Origin: JACMLD01 sp038229695 | GTDB lineage: Bacteria > Bacteroidota > Bacteroidia > Chitinophagales > Chitinophagaceae | Length of the DNA stretch: 64,000 nucleotides | Assembly (NCBI GenBank): GCA_038229695.1 | Contig: JBBROE010000006.1 | Coordinates: forward strand, 4,534-68,533 | Reading direction: 5' to 3' | In this document: positions 17,860 through 26,945 of the stretch, one piece after another | Position numbering within the stretch: the first letter of the stretch is position 1 | Layout: the number at the start of each line of letters is the position of its first letter | The notes under the pieces: model-generated | Seen by the model: only the letters and a program-made list of their open reading frames with translations | Database searches by the model: none | What the model was told of the DNA's origin: nothing | Position numbers and translations under genes: made by a program

Positions 17860-18354
17860 TTAACAGCAGCAACCGGGACCGCAACTTTCGTTATCTAGGG
17901 GGAGGGGCCGGCCTTGCTGCAATTCACGAGGCGTTGCCTCGCGGACAGCAACAACCCTGACATGGAAATAAAGGGTTTTTCCGGCGAGCGGATGATTGCC
18001 GTCGAGTAGCACCATATCCTCATCCACGGCAATTACTTCCATCTCAACGCCGTCACCTCTTTCTACCTTCATGCCTTGTTGGAGTTGTTCTCCACCGGCC
18101 GGAAACTCTTCCCTGCTTACTGAAATAATTAACTGTTTGTTATAGTCACCATAACCTTCCCCGGGTTCCAGTATTATTTCTTTCTCTTCATTAATTGTCG
18201 TCGCTTCCATAGCTGCTTCCAATACGGGCAAAATATTTCCGGCACCCTGCAGATATTGCAGGGGCTCAAAATCTACGTTGCTGTCTACGATACTCCCGTC
18301 GCTGTCATTTACGCGATAGTAAATACTGACAATGCTGTTTTTTCTAACCGCCAT
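17860..18354 (-). CDS. FKBP-type peptidyl-prolyl isomerase, SlyD-like
   Basis: A 164-residue cytoplasmic prolyl isomerase from the ATG at 18354. An FKBP domain with an inserted flap is visible: VSIYYRVNDSDGSIVD, PLEYLQ-like FEPLQYLQGAGNILPVLEAAM, GEGYGDYN, and the closing DGNHPLAGKTLYFHV strand. The tail ends CGPGCCC, a short cysteine cluster like the metal-binding tail of SlyD, so nickel or zinc binding is possible. A 42-codon frame ends 10 bp upstream, and the GH116 gene precedes that on the same strand. Confidence 0.9.
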   Translation of the reverse strand: MAVRKNSIVSIYYRVNDSDGSIVDSNVDFEPLQYLQGAGNILPVLEAAMEATTINEEKEIILEPGEGYGDYNKQLIISVSREEFPAGGEQLQQGMKVERGDGVEMEVIAVDEDMVLLDGNHPLAGKTLYFHVRVVAVREATPRELQQGRPLPLDNESCGPGCCC

Positions 18355-18364
18355 GCTTATTGTT

Positions 18365-18493
18365 TTAATCCGCGTAAGAAATTCTGGTAATTTTATCCTT
18401 GGCTTCGGCAGGAGTAGCGTCACCAGCATCCAGCAACGATTGCTGCCGAAGAAATTCCATGTGTCCGTGCATTAACGCATGATATATTTTCAT
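18365..18493 (-). CDS. Possible 42-residue small protein upstream of the FKBP gene
   Basis: ATG at 18493 to TAA at 18365 encodes 42 residues starting MKIYHALMHGHMEFL and ending RISYAD, with a short acidic helix (TPAEAKDKITR). It fills the gap between the GH116 and FKBP genes and ends 10 bp before the FKBP start, the spacing of a real operon member. I do not recognise it; it is rich in His and Met near the N terminus. It could be a chance frame. Confidence 0.35.
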   Translation of the reverse strand: MKIYHALMHGHMEFLRQQSLLDAGDATPAEAKDKITRISYAD

Positions 18494-18536
18494 GGGGCTG
18501 TTTTCGGGAAATCAAATGATATTGAGCAACCTGTGT

Positions 18537-21251
18537 TTAATGAATACGGATAGTCAGGGTCTGGTTGGTCCGGATGTGTATCGGCCTGGCAAACCCCAGC
18601 AAAATATCGTTTTCATCCTGCCGCAGGGTGAAGGGTATTTTTTGAGCGCCTATCTTTATTACTATCGCTTTTATTACCTGCCGATCAGTTGATGGTAAGC
18701 TTATCTGCTGCAAACGCAGCGCTCCATACTTTATGTTCATCCGATGGACCTGTTTACCATTTTGGATTTGCTGGGAATAGCTACCCCAGCCCCCGGCTGT
18801 TACAAACGGCGCTTTGAAATTTTCTTTGTCCCACTTTGGCGCAAACCGGATAAATCCTTTTGGCCCATGATATTCAAAACCGCAGGCGGTAATGAATGTG
18901 CCGTAACTTGCCATTGCACGGGCATAATGATCGCTGCACTCAATTTCATTAAACGGGTTTCGCTTAAAGGCATGATACCGGTCATGGATCATCCTGGTGA
19001 GTACCAGCGCCTCATCCGTCATTCCTTCCGCCATCAGGTGACTCGCAACCTGGTGTTCGAAGCCGCTCATACATTCGTTAAAATATCCCAGCTGCCAGGC
19101 CTTATTTTCTCCATAGGGATTACTGTCATTTTTTGGATTGGTATTCATAATCATACCCCCTTCGCCAGCCAGCGCGTAAGGACGCCCTCCAGTGTGTTCT
19201 TTTATATAGGGACCAACATCGGGCGTAAAATTATATTTCCACAAAGACGTTAAGGCTGTCTTAGTTTTTGCTTCATCCAGTATCCTGCCCAACCCGGCCT
19301 GGAATGCCCAGCTTTGTCCGTATACCTGATCGATATGGCAGGTATTGTATGATCCGATACTCTTTTTTCCGTCCTGTTCATTCGGCCGATGAATGAAATA
19401 TTCGCCGTTGAATAATTTATCTTCCATGTTTTTTCTTCCCTTGTCAACGTAGGCCCGGCAAACTTGGGAAAATGGGATGTCATTCATCTCATCCGCCATC
19501 TTTTCGCCAGCCTTCACCGCCGCAATGCACAAGCCCACAATCCATGCTATTTCTCCCTTCCAAACGGCATCCAATGTGTTTTCCATGGGCGTATCTTCCA
19601 TGCCATCTTTATTTTTATCCTGGTTGATGACAAATTGAACAGCTTTTTTAATCTTCGCCCAGTTTCGCCGAAGAAATTGATTGTCGGCACTCATCTGGTG
19701 TTCGCGGTATATCCGAAGCACGGTGCCGGCTTGTCCGTCAATAGCGGGTTGTTTTGCCGCTTCACCCCTATACCAAATCATGCCGGTGTCATCTGCAAAT
19801 GCCAGTCCCAGGTCAACCCGTTCGCGGGTGTCTCTTTCCAGGGCAGGAAAAATTCTGCCAACGGCCTGTGCGTATTGCCAGACATGGGTACAGGTGCCCG
19901 GGCAGCAACCGACACCTTCCCAGGCATAAAACCTACCGGAGCTGAAACGGTGGCAGGTGGTTGTTGCCAACGTGGAGATATTTGAAAATGTTCTTTCCAG
20001 AAACCACCACGGTAAGGTGGAATCGTACCAGGTATTTTTCCAGCGTTTGGTTTGGGCCGATAGCTTTTTAAAGTGCTGCGCGATATACTGTGCTACCGAA
20101 CCAGCGGATGTAAATTTATTTTGGTAGTAACGCCCGTCACCGTCGATACCCTTTAAGGAAAAGTGAGGGAAATGCCAGGTAATCGCAAAATTGGACATGA
20201 TATGCTTGCCAGGCAGCAGTTGGTGATGATTGCTGACGGCGCCTATCAGCTTTTCATCGGGTGCTTTTACCGTTTCATTACCGGCGACCTGGTCAAAGCT
20301 GTCTTCGGACAACTGCAGGGATACATCCGTAATAAGTTTAGCTGTCTCGTGTAATGAGGCAATGCACAGGCTTCCATAATCCGGCTGATTCATGATATCC
20401 GTCGTGAAATTCTTTTTATTACGCACTCCGGCTTCAACGGCATAAAAACCTTTTGCCGAGCGGCTTTTGTTAAATCGTTCCTGGGAATCTGCTTGTGCAG
20501 AAAATATTCCCGCTTTATTTTCCAGCCACCCGAGGACCGATATTGCTACCGGCGTTGTTGTCTTGTTAGTGACGTGGAACGAAAAAATGGTAGCCGGTAA
20601 GCCTGAATGTTGTTCATCCAGTGCAATAAAGGGTGAGTATACCTGTAAAGAGATTTCTACCGGAAGGGTATCATCAATATACCGGATAGTCGCTACCGGG
20701 TAAGTCGCTTCAAAAGCGATCTCTGTCCACATGCCGGCTACGGCATCCTTTTCCTCAAATTTCCTTATGACCGTTTTGCCGTCCCACACAATCTTTATAG
20801 CAAAGCCCTGTTCCAGCGGATAAATATTTTTGGCAGGCGCTATATAGGCGGAACCGTCCCGGGGAAGAATCTTTCTTTTTGATCCCAGGACCTCGCTGTC
20901 CGTGGCAACTTCTTTTGACTCTATGCCCTCCTGGTTTTTATTAAAAATGTCCCAGAGCCATAAACGGCCATCGCCTCGTAAGTAAACGGTACCGCAGTTA
21001 ATGCCCCCGGCTGGCATGCCGATGTATTGTAATTCGTTTTTACTTTGGAGGTAAGTGGTCACCGTTCCTCTTCTGTACAATGACTTTACCCATTCGGGGT
21101 CTAATTTTTTATCTGCTGGAATTTTTCCGTTTCCCGTTTCGCCCGGCGCAAAAGGTCCCGCAACAGCCGGCATACGAGCTGCCATGAAAGCTGCTGAAAG
21201 AATGGTTGTTTGCTTTAAAAAACTTCGTCGCCTAATGCGGTTAAAAGTCAT
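18537..21251 (-). CDS. GH116 family beta-glycosidase (GBA2-like), Tat-exported
   Basis: A 904-residue enzyme. The N terminus has a twin-arginine type signal (RIRRRSFLKQTTILSAAFMAA), so it is exported folded. The GBA2 N-terminal beta-domain covers about residues 60-400 (GMPAGGINCGTVYLRGDGRL). The (alpha/alpha)6 catalytic domain follows, with YAWEGVGCCPGTCTHVWQYA (candidate nucleophile Glu in AWEG), ENTLDAVWKGEIAW (candidate acid/base Asp) and CSDHYARAMASYGTF. Family members hydrolyse beta-glucosides or beta-xylosides and, in animals, glucosylceramide. The exact substrate here is unknown. It is the first gene of a minus-strand run toward the FKBP and GH43 genes. Confidence 0.9.
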   Translation of the reverse strand: MTFNRIRRRSFLKQTTILSAAFMAARMPAVAGPFAPGETGNGKIPADKKLDPEWVKSLYRRGTVTTYLQSKNELQYIGMPAGGINCGTVYLRGDGRLWLWDIFNKNQEGIESKEVATDSEVLGSKRKILPRDGSAYIAPAKNIYPLEQGFAIKIVWDGKTVIRKFEEKDAVAGMWTEIAFEATYPVATIRYIDDTLPVEISLQVYSPFIALDEQHSGLPATIFSFHVTNKTTTPVAISVLGWLENKAGIFSAQADSQERFNKSRSAKGFYAVEAGVRNKKNFTTDIMNQPDYGSLCIASLHETAKLITDVSLQLSEDSFDQVAGNETVKAPDEKLIGAVSNHHQLLPGKHIMSNFAITWHFPHFSLKGIDGDGRYYQNKFTSAGSVAQYIAQHFKKLSAQTKRWKNTWYDSTLPWWFLERTFSNISTLATTTCHRFSSGRFYAWEGVGCCPGTCTHVWQYAQAVGRIFPALERDTRERVDLGLAFADDTGMIWYRGEAAKQPAIDGQAGTVLRIYREHQMSADNQFLRRNWAKIKKAVQFVINQDKNKDGMEDTPMENTLDAVWKGEIAWIVGLCIAAVKAGEKMADEMNDIPFSQVCRAYVDKGRKNMEDKLFNGEYFIHRPNEQDGKKSIGSYNTCHIDQVYGQSWAFQAGLGRILDEAKTKTALTSLWKYNFTPDVGPYIKEHTGGRPYALAGEGGMIMNTNPKNDSNPYGENKAWQLGYFNECMSGFEHQVASHLMAEGMTDEALVLTRMIHDRYHAFKRNPFNEIECSDHYARAMASYGTFITACGFEYHGPKGFIRFAPKWDKENFKAPFVTAGGWGSYSQQIQNGKQVHRMNIKYGALRLQQISLPSTDRQVIKAIVIKIGAQKIPFTLRQDENDILLGFARPIHIRTNQTLTIRIH

Positions 21252-21393
21252 TGTATATAATTGTTCGCTGTCTCACTTGCTTTAAAGTTCCTCATTCTTT
21301 TTTATTTGCCCATAAAATCTGAACAGCGTTTATTTCAGGCGCCGTCGGGTAACTATAGTTTCCGCATAGTATACGCCGGTAGTGGCCACGTGA

Positions 21394-22596
21394 CTAGTCC
21401 TTACAGCTTAATATTTTTTGGAACAATTTAACCGTCTGCTTTTTATTCGATTTAATAATATCCACCCGGTAACAATGATTAAATTCTGCGAATTCCTGTA
21501 TACCAACAGCCAATTTTGCCAGGTCAGCATCACGCAACTCCACTGCTTCAACATGCAGGTTTTGAATTATGAGCGCTTTATTTTTCCTATCGGCAGCGGC
21601 ATCCATCCTGCCGACGAACACGTCGCCCACAAGCAGCGGAAGGCAGAAATAACCGTATTCCCGTTTGGCTGCCGGTACAAAGCATTCGATCTGGTAATCG
21701 AAATTAAAGAATTCGCGTAGCCGGTGACGGAATACATTCAGCGGGTCGAAGGGGGAGAGCACAAAGGCATCTCCGGCAAGTCTGATCTTTTTGTGGCGGT
21801 ACTCCGGTAACATGTAGAGCGGGCTTTTCAGTCCTTCTACCGTCACTTCGCAAACCAGCCCACGGTCCACCATACCCTTCAGTTCCTCTTTAATGGTATG
21901 CTTCGCCAGCCGCGCATTCCAGGCCATCTCTTTGGCATAGGCAATACCCAGCGACTTCAGCGTTCGGAGAATAATATGCCGGCTGAATTCGGGCATCGAC
22001 GGCTTCGTCTTATCTGTGTGGGCAGGAACAATATTGGTGGTAAGGTCGTACAGCTTATGAAAGTCTTTCTTCCGCGTCGTCAGCAACTGCCCGCTCATGT
22101 GCAGGCGTTCCAGCGCCACTTTCGACGGGCGCCAGTCCCACCAACCCGAACTTTTTTCCACGCGGGCGTTGTCGAAGTCTTTGGCTCCCAACGGGCCTTC
22201 GCGTCCAATCCGGTCGAGGATCTTTTGCATGAGATGAAGTTCCGGTTGCGGCAGAGCGGCGTATTTCGCTACATAGTTATCGTGGATAGGTATGGAATAC
22301 CTGAACTCAGCCATGGGCATAAAGCCGGAGTCGCGTGTCCAGAATTCATAAATCCGCCCTTCCTGCTGTAACTCCTCCAGCCAGGCGGTTTGGTACCCGG
22401 GCACCCGGGTAGCCAGCGCATGGTGATGCGCCCGCTCCACCACGTAATTCGTATCTACCTGGATAAATCCCAATTGATCGATCACCTTGTACACCGCTTC
22501 CGGACCCCGTCCAAACTGCCCGTTACGGGAGAGGCCGGCAGCATGCAGGATAATTTCCCGCGCCCGGGCTTTGGGAAGCATGATCGGTTTCTTCAT
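21394..22596 (-). CDS. AlkX/YcaQ-like winged-helix DNA glycosylase
   Basis: A 400-residue HTH_42 (AlkZ/YcaQ) protein. From the ATG at 22596 the catalytic motif is Q46-V-D48 (LGFIQVDTNYVVERAHHHAL), the Q-x-D form of E. coli YcaQ/AlkX rather than the Q-x-Q form of Streptomyces AlkZ. Tandem winged helices follow (EFWTRDSGFMP, RLHMSGQLLTTRK), then a beta-barrel (FVLSPFDPLNVFRHRLREFF, REYGYFCLPLLVGDVFVGRMD). This family unhooks interstrand cross-links and removes N7-alkyl purines. A longer start at 22647 is in frame. It appears monocistronic. Confidence 0.9.
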   Translation of the reverse strand: MKKPIMLPKARAREIILHAAGLSRNGQFGRGPEAVYKVIDQLGFIQVDTNYVVERAHHHALATRVPGYQTAWLEELQQEGRIYEFWTRDSGFMPMAEFRYSIPIHDNYVAKYAALPQPELHLMQKILDRIGREGPLGAKDFDNARVEKSSGWWDWRPSKVALERLHMSGQLLTTRKKDFHKLYDLTTNIVPAHTDKTKPSMPEFSRHIILRTLKSLGIAYAKEMAWNARLAKHTIKEELKGMVDRGLVCEVTVEGLKSPLYMLPEYRHKKIRLAGDAFVLSPFDPLNVFRHRLREFFNFDYQIECFVPAAKREYGYFCLPLLVGDVFVGRMDAAADRKNKALIIQNLHVEAVELRDADLAKLAVGIQEFAEFNHCYRVDIIKSNKKQTVKLFQKILSCKD

Positions 22597-22804
22597 CAAG
22601 AAATAGTAGATTTTGCCGCCCGTATGTACAACCGATTTTCGATTCACTTCCGACGCGCGGTCACCATTTGACGGCCTCCTATAAAGTTAACCCGGAAGCA
22701 CTAACGCCATTTCAGTAATTTGGGTAAGATATGACGAGAAGCATGAAACACTGGCGGAAAACGTATTGGCGATGGATACAGGCGGCGCGCGGCATCACGA
22801 TGTA

Positions 22805-23242
22805 TTATAAGAGTGGTAACAGCAACTCGGTTTCCAGCCTGGATTCATCTTTTGTCCAGTGCCCGTATATTTCAACATAAGGGAGGGTTGGCTCAAGGCC
22901 CCTGTTTTTTAGCGCCGTCCTCATGTTCAACCCAGCCTGCTTTAACATTTGGTAAGAGCCGATATGTTTATAGCGGGCATATTTGGGCAGGTCAAGCCGC
23001 CTGTGTTCCAGTCCTGTGTTCAGCGGGGGTGGTTCTGATAATTCCACGCCCGCAAATACCATGTCGGCGGGGTCATACACCCAGATATTCATCCCTTTGT
23101 TTTTTAGCGTCTGGGTTTTTACTGTATCCCACATGCTGGCCGACAGCCTGAAGGCAGTGCCGGTATAATCCTGCCGGTTGGCCCTGGCGGATAAGCCATA
23201 GATATCTTTGATAAACCTGTGGTGAACGATGTCTATTTCCAT
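22805..23242 (-). CDS. GyrI-like effector-binding domain protein
   Basis: A 145-residue protein made only of the GyrI-like/AraC effector-binding fold (about residues 5-142: FIKDIYGLSARANRQDY, VYDPADMVFAGVEL, YARYKHIGSYQMLKQA, LPYVEIYGHWTKDESRLETEL). There is no DNA-binding domain. Such stand-alone domains bind hydrophobic cations and some act as hydrolases of reactive compounds or as gyrase inhibitors. The conserved C-terminal W and E of the cation pocket appear as GHWTKDES. No operon partner is evident. Confidence 0.85.
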   Translation of the reverse strand: MEIDIVHHRFIKDIYGLSARANRQDYTGTAFRLSASMWDTVKTQTLKNKGMNIWVYDPADMVFAGVELSEPPPLNTGLEHRRLDLPKYARYKHIGSYQMLKQAGLNMRTALKNRGLEPTLPYVEIYGHWTKDESRLETELLLPLL

Positions 23243-23474
23243 TGACAGTCAAGTTTAAGCGCGTTTCCGTCCCTTGTCAGCTGTGGGAGAGGATTTGTGA
23301 TCCTACTGATCACCCTTGTCGTTTACGGGGGGCGATACGCGGTATGGTCCTCGCGTCTTTTTATAAAAATGGCGCGAGGGGAGCTTGAATAAATTTATCA
23401 GTAACCAGAACAGTAAATGGTTCATCACTGCAGGAAACGCGTTGGTGAATACATTTTCTGCCCTGTACAGGCCA

Positions 23475-23897
23475 TCATTTAATTTCAAAAATAATCTGTT
23501 GCGTTCGATAGGTTCTTATGGCTACCCCATTAAGCGTGCCGGCTATCCATCTTGGGCTTTCTTTCAGCAGTCGCTCTGACGCTCCATGCAGATCACGCGG
23601 GCCGCTTACCGCATGGATTTTTTTCAACCGGCCATCGGGTTCCACCAGGAACCCTACAATCACTTTTCCCTGGATGCTGAATCTCATCGCGTCCGCCGGG
23701 TAGGTGAGGTGCCTTATCAAAAAATGAGCCCAGGCGGACGAGCCCCCCGGGAAACTGGCTGGCACGTCCGCCTGCTGCAGCAGCGTGTCCTGTCTAAAAT
23801 CCGGCATGGTAACTGAATCATCGCCAGTATTAACCTGGGCCCGTATTGCTGCGGACATAGAAAATAACAGGAAGACGAAAAGTGTAAAACGTTTCAT
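23475..23897 (-). CDS. Secreted TonB C-terminal domain protein
   Basis: A 140-residue protein with signal MKRFTLFVFLLFSMSAAIRAQ followed by a short linker and a TonB C-terminal fold (about residues 48-140: ASFPGGSSAWAHFLIRHLTYP, GKVIVGFLVEPDGRLKKI, GTLNGVAIRTYRTQQIIFEI). It lacks the membrane anchor and proline-rich spacer of a true energy transducer, so it is one of the many periplasmic TonB-C proteins of Bacteroidota whose partner is unknown. It lies 213 bp downstream of the barrel gene of the TIR pair, same strand; a functional link is possible but unproven. Confidence 0.85.
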   Translation of the reverse strand: MKRFTLFVFLLFSMSAAIRAQVNTGDDSVTMPDFRQDTLLQQADVPASFPGGSSAWAHFLIRHLTYPADAMRFSIQGKVIVGFLVEPDGRLKKIHAVSGPRDLHGASERLLKESPRWIAGTLNGVAIRTYRTQQIIFEIK

Positions 23898-24110
23898 GGT
23901 ATGTAGAGTTGCGTATATTTATTTTAAACCGCAGACTAAAAGTAAGATTAGTGGCTATCACGGCAATACCACAAAGGGGGGATCAGGGCCAATGGTTGTC
24001 CCGGCCAGGTAGGCCCAAAATAGGGGTGCTGCAAAATGTGCACAGGGTATGCTCTTGTGCAATATCATAGGTTGTGGGCCGGATAATGCCAATTGAATGC
24101 TGGCAAGGCA

Positions 24111-25622
24111 TCAGAAATCCAGTACCAGCCCTCCATATATTCTGCCATCCAGAATCGCTGTCTTCGCTTTTCTTTTTTCATTGATCAGCCAATGGTTATC
24201 GTTGATGTAACCAATCCTGAAGTATTTGATCCTGAAAGCAGCAGAGTAACTTAGCTGCTTAACCGTCATCCCGGCTGACAGTAACGCATTGTTGAAGGGA
24301 ACATAATTCGCCCCCACCGCCAAATCATAGAAACCGGTGCTATTGAAAACAGCATCAGTTCCCACATTAAGCCGCTGCCATTTATATTGGAGGCCAATGC
24401 CCAGCGCCCTTTGCTGCCGAAGGGCATTGTTACCCTGCCCGGGCACAAAAGCATCGGCGAAAAGTTTGCTGCCGGTAAGGTTCATCAGGTTAATACCTGC
24501 CTGGAACGAAGTACTGATTTTATATGTGGCGGAGAGGTCGACATCGAAGCGTTGCCGGGTAACTCCTGTGTCATAGATATTGCTCTGGTCGGTGGCAATA
24601 ACCCGGTACGGGATATTAAGCTTCTGCCAAAGCGATTTCACCGTCAGCGCGACACTAAAGCGGTTGTTAACAGTATACACGCCGCTGACCAGCGCCGCCC
24701 ATTCCTTTAGCTGCATCATCAACGAATCTACCCTTTTCTTGTTGGCAGGGTTATAGGTATTGGTAAAGAAAGATGATCGGAATTCATCCTGCGTCGTGTA
24801 CAACAAGCCTGCTCCGATCGATATTTTTTTACTGATGTGCCGAAAGCCACCCAGCTTCACATTATTTTTAAAGTTCGTCAGCAGGCTGATATTATTCGTT
24901 TTTCGGCTATTGGCGATTGCGGACGGATTCCAGAACATAGCTTCCGACATATCACGCGAAGGCGAGAAATTAAAACCCGTATTGGCCGACTGGTACAACG
25001 GGGAAGCTGCCAGGAACTGGCCGTAATGAATTTTTCCGGGAAGCAACTGCGATAGTAAGTAGTTGCCTGCAGGCGCTGCCGCCGCAACAGTTATCAGCGT
25101 AGTCAAGAAGTTTAAGGTAGCGGGTGCGGCAGTGATTGCAGTGGCCCCCGACACGCTGTTTAAATCTACGGCGGGCTGGCGGGAAACTTTAGTTAACAGG
25201 TTGTCCGCTTCCAAAACCGGCATCTCCGCGTCCTGGCAATGTGTATTCAGTAGCCAGTCCCTGATGGTCACATAATGCTTATCATCGGATATATTCTGGC
25301 GATCCTGGTCTTCCGAAATAAATATCCGCCTGGCAATTTCTTTACACGAAGCACAGCGGGAGATCGCATAAATGGTGACGGTCTTGTCCTGCAGGTTTAC
25401 AATCGGCACACCCGTATTGAATTCAAAATACCCGGAAGGCCGGGATAGGGTAATAGTCGATTTTGCCGGCATGAAAGCTGGTACGACAATAACATTTTCC
25501 GCCCCACGGGTGGAATTGGCATCCTTGTTCATGCATCGGATCTTGCCTTTGATAATGAGTGACTGCGCCGCAACGTTGCAAAGCAGTAATAAAAGCGTAC
25601 AACAGGAAAAAACATTTTTCAT
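24111..25622 (-). CDS. Outer-membrane beta-barrel protein linked to the TIR gene
   Basis: A 503-residue outer-membrane protein. After a signal peptide (VFSCCTLLLLLCNVAAQ) comes a carboxypeptidase-regulatory-like beta-sandwich (about 22-95: GKIRCMNKDANS to GYFEFNTG), a cysteine pair in RCASCKEIARR, a single HCQDAEMP, a hydrophobic stretch near 165-190, then about 300 residues of barrel strands (SEAMFWNPSAIANS, KISIGAGLLYT, GLQYKWQRLNVGTDAVF, GAIKYFRIGYIND-like segments, GRIYGGLVLDF at the end). The barrel resembles the PorP/PorV or DUF5723 style proteins of Bacteroidota, but I cannot assign a named family. It starts 5 bp after the TIR stop, so the two proteins are almost certainly made together. 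Confidence 0.75.
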   Translation of the reverse strand: MKNVFSCCTLLLLLCNVAAQSLIIKGKIRCMNKDANSTRGAENVIVVPAFMPAKSTITLSRPSGYFEFNTGVPIVNLQDKTVTIYAISRCASCKEIARRIFISEDQDRQNISDDKHYVTIRDWLLNTHCQDAEMPVLEADNLLTKVSRQPAVDLNSVSGATAITAAPATLNFLTTLITVAAAAPAGNYLLSQLLPGKIHYGQFLAASPLYQSANTGFNFSPSRDMSEAMFWNPSAIANSRKTNNISLLTNFKNNVKLGGFRHISKKISIGAGLLYTTQDEFRSSFFTNTYNPANKKRVDSLMMQLKEWAALVSGVYTVNNRFSVALTVKSLWQKLNIPYRVIATDQSNIYDTGVTRQRFDVDLSATYKISTSFQAGINLMNLTGSKLFADAFVPGQGNNALRQQRALGIGLQYKWQRLNVGTDAVFNSTGFYDLAVGANYVPFNNALLSAGMTVKQLSYSAAFRIKYFRIGYINDNHWLINEKRKAKTAILDGRIYGGLVLDF

Positions 25623-25627
25623 AACTG

Positions 25628-26707
25628 TTAGTTTTTATGAGCTGGTTGCTGTTTTGCCGGGTTCAGGAAAATATCCTCATTCGTAATATCAGGGCTGCTG
25701 ATGCGGAGGGATAAGGATTTGTCTTCATAATCGGGGTGAGAAGTGGTGAGGGTAATTACATCCCCTAAGGTATATTCCTTCAATCGCAGGCTATAGCTGC
25801 CATCTGTGATCGAAATAGCATAGTAGCGGGTGCCATCTACATCGATCTCGACTTCTTTGATGGGCATTTCGGCGGCTGTTTTTACCTTCCCCGAGATGAC
25901 GATGTCTGCCGTCAGCGGCAGTATAAGTTCCAGCGGTTTACCATTGACCAGCAGGGTGTCATAGGTTTTAGTGGCATAGCCCGGGCTCGATACTTCCAGC
26001 TTTATTTTCCGGGCCGCCGCTGCACCTGGGATGCCGGTGAACAACGCCTGTCCCATATTGTCGACGGATTCAGTACGGATATACTGGTCAAGATAGATTT
26101 TTACATTGCCCTGCGTAAGCGGATGTTTCTTCCAGTCGAAAACCCGGACCGTAACGATCTTATCACTGTTTTTTCCCAGGAGCCAGAACGCTATGGTGGT
26201 CAATAACAAAATGCCGCCAATCAGTGCCGCAACAAGCAGCGACTTCCGGCTAACCTTTCCTTTTTTTTCATGCCCCGCTAAGTTGCCGTTCGTTCCCGGC
26301 ACAATTTCTTTTTCGCCGGGATGAAGGATATTGCCTATGGCATCATAAAGCATCGGCAACTCAGGATGATCGGGCGAGCCATTCCATCCAGGCAACATCG
26401 CCGCCTCAATACGACGAAAGGCAAGAGGCAGGGTCAGCCGTTCCAGCACCACCGGCACCAGTTTGTTTCGCTGTGCAGCATCCAGGGCTTCATTCTTCAC
26501 CCATTCGGAAGCTATGGAACGTTGGGTCCAAATGACCAATACGCAACCTGCCTGCTGCAATTCGGTTTCAATCACCTCATCGTATTTCCGGCCGATGGGG
26601 ATTTGCCTGTCCCACCATACGGACCAACCCCTGGCTTCCAGTAGTGCAGCCAGGCGCTGTACGATTGTTTTGTCTTCGCTGGAATAACTGATAAAAATAT
26701 CTGCCAT
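25628..26707 (-). CDS. TIR domain protein with membrane helix and C-terminal beta-sandwich domains
   Basis: A 359-residue protein from the ATG at 26707 (a longer in-frame start at 26782 adds 25 unlikely residues). Residues 2-125 form a TIR domain: FISYSSEDKTIVQRL, WWDRQIPIGRKY, and ASEWVKNEALDA, where E73 sits at the place of the catalytic glutamate of NAD-cleaving TIR domains. A charged linker leads to one membrane helix (about 157-177, LVAALIGGILLLTTIAFWLL), and the outside part has two carboxypeptidase-regulatory-like sandwiches (about 185-265 and 270-355). The TIR half should be cytoplasmic, the rest periplasmic. TIR domains act in signalling, often as NADases in anti-phage defence, but no defence gene is adjacent; the partner is an outer-membrane barrel 5 bp downstream. 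Confidence 0.88.
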   Translation of the reverse strand: MADIFISYSSEDKTIVQRLAALLEARGWSVWWDRQIPIGRKYDEVIETELQQAGCVLVIWTQRSIASEWVKNEALDAAQRNKLVPVVLERLTLPLAFRRIEAAMLPGWNGSPDHPELPMLYDAIGNILHPGEKEIVPGTNGNLAGHEKKGKVSRKSLLVAALIGGILLLTTIAFWLLGKNSDKIVTVRVFDWKKHPLTQGNVKIYLDQYIRTESVDNMGQALFTGIPGAAAARKIKLEVSSPGYATKTYDTLLVNGKPLELILPLTADIVISGKVKTAAEMPIKEVEIDVDGTRYYAISITDGSYSLRLKEYTLGDVITLTTSHPDYEDKSLSLRISSPDITNEDIFLNPAKQQPAHKN

Positions 26708-26945
26708 ACTGACCCGGGTTGAATGCGGACTGGGAGAGTTTTCCGGGTGGAGATCAGGATGGGCAGAGCCGCGTAAGATCATCCCTGTTCACAGGGTTTG
26801 GCCCGCCAAAGGAATGAAGCCCGATAAAGGTAGATAAAAAATGCATGGGCGATATACCACAATAGGGTTAGCCGTTTCAGCAGCCGTTCGCCAAACGCTG
26901 CTGTATTTGCTGTACGCCCCCTGCATTCCATTATATTTGAGGCTG

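Noticed and set aside
23303..23488. A 61-codon minus-strand frame before or over the TonB-C stop
   Set aside because: Overlaps the end of the TonB-C gene, no recognisable feature, likely chance. A CCTCGCG/CGCGAGG hairpin nearby lacks a T-run and is not called a terminator.
25628..26707. Calling the TIR gene a Thoeris, CBASS or other named defence system
   Set aside because: No ThsA, cyclase, SIR2, STING-like or other known partner gene is adjacent; only the barrel and a TonB-C protein are nearby.
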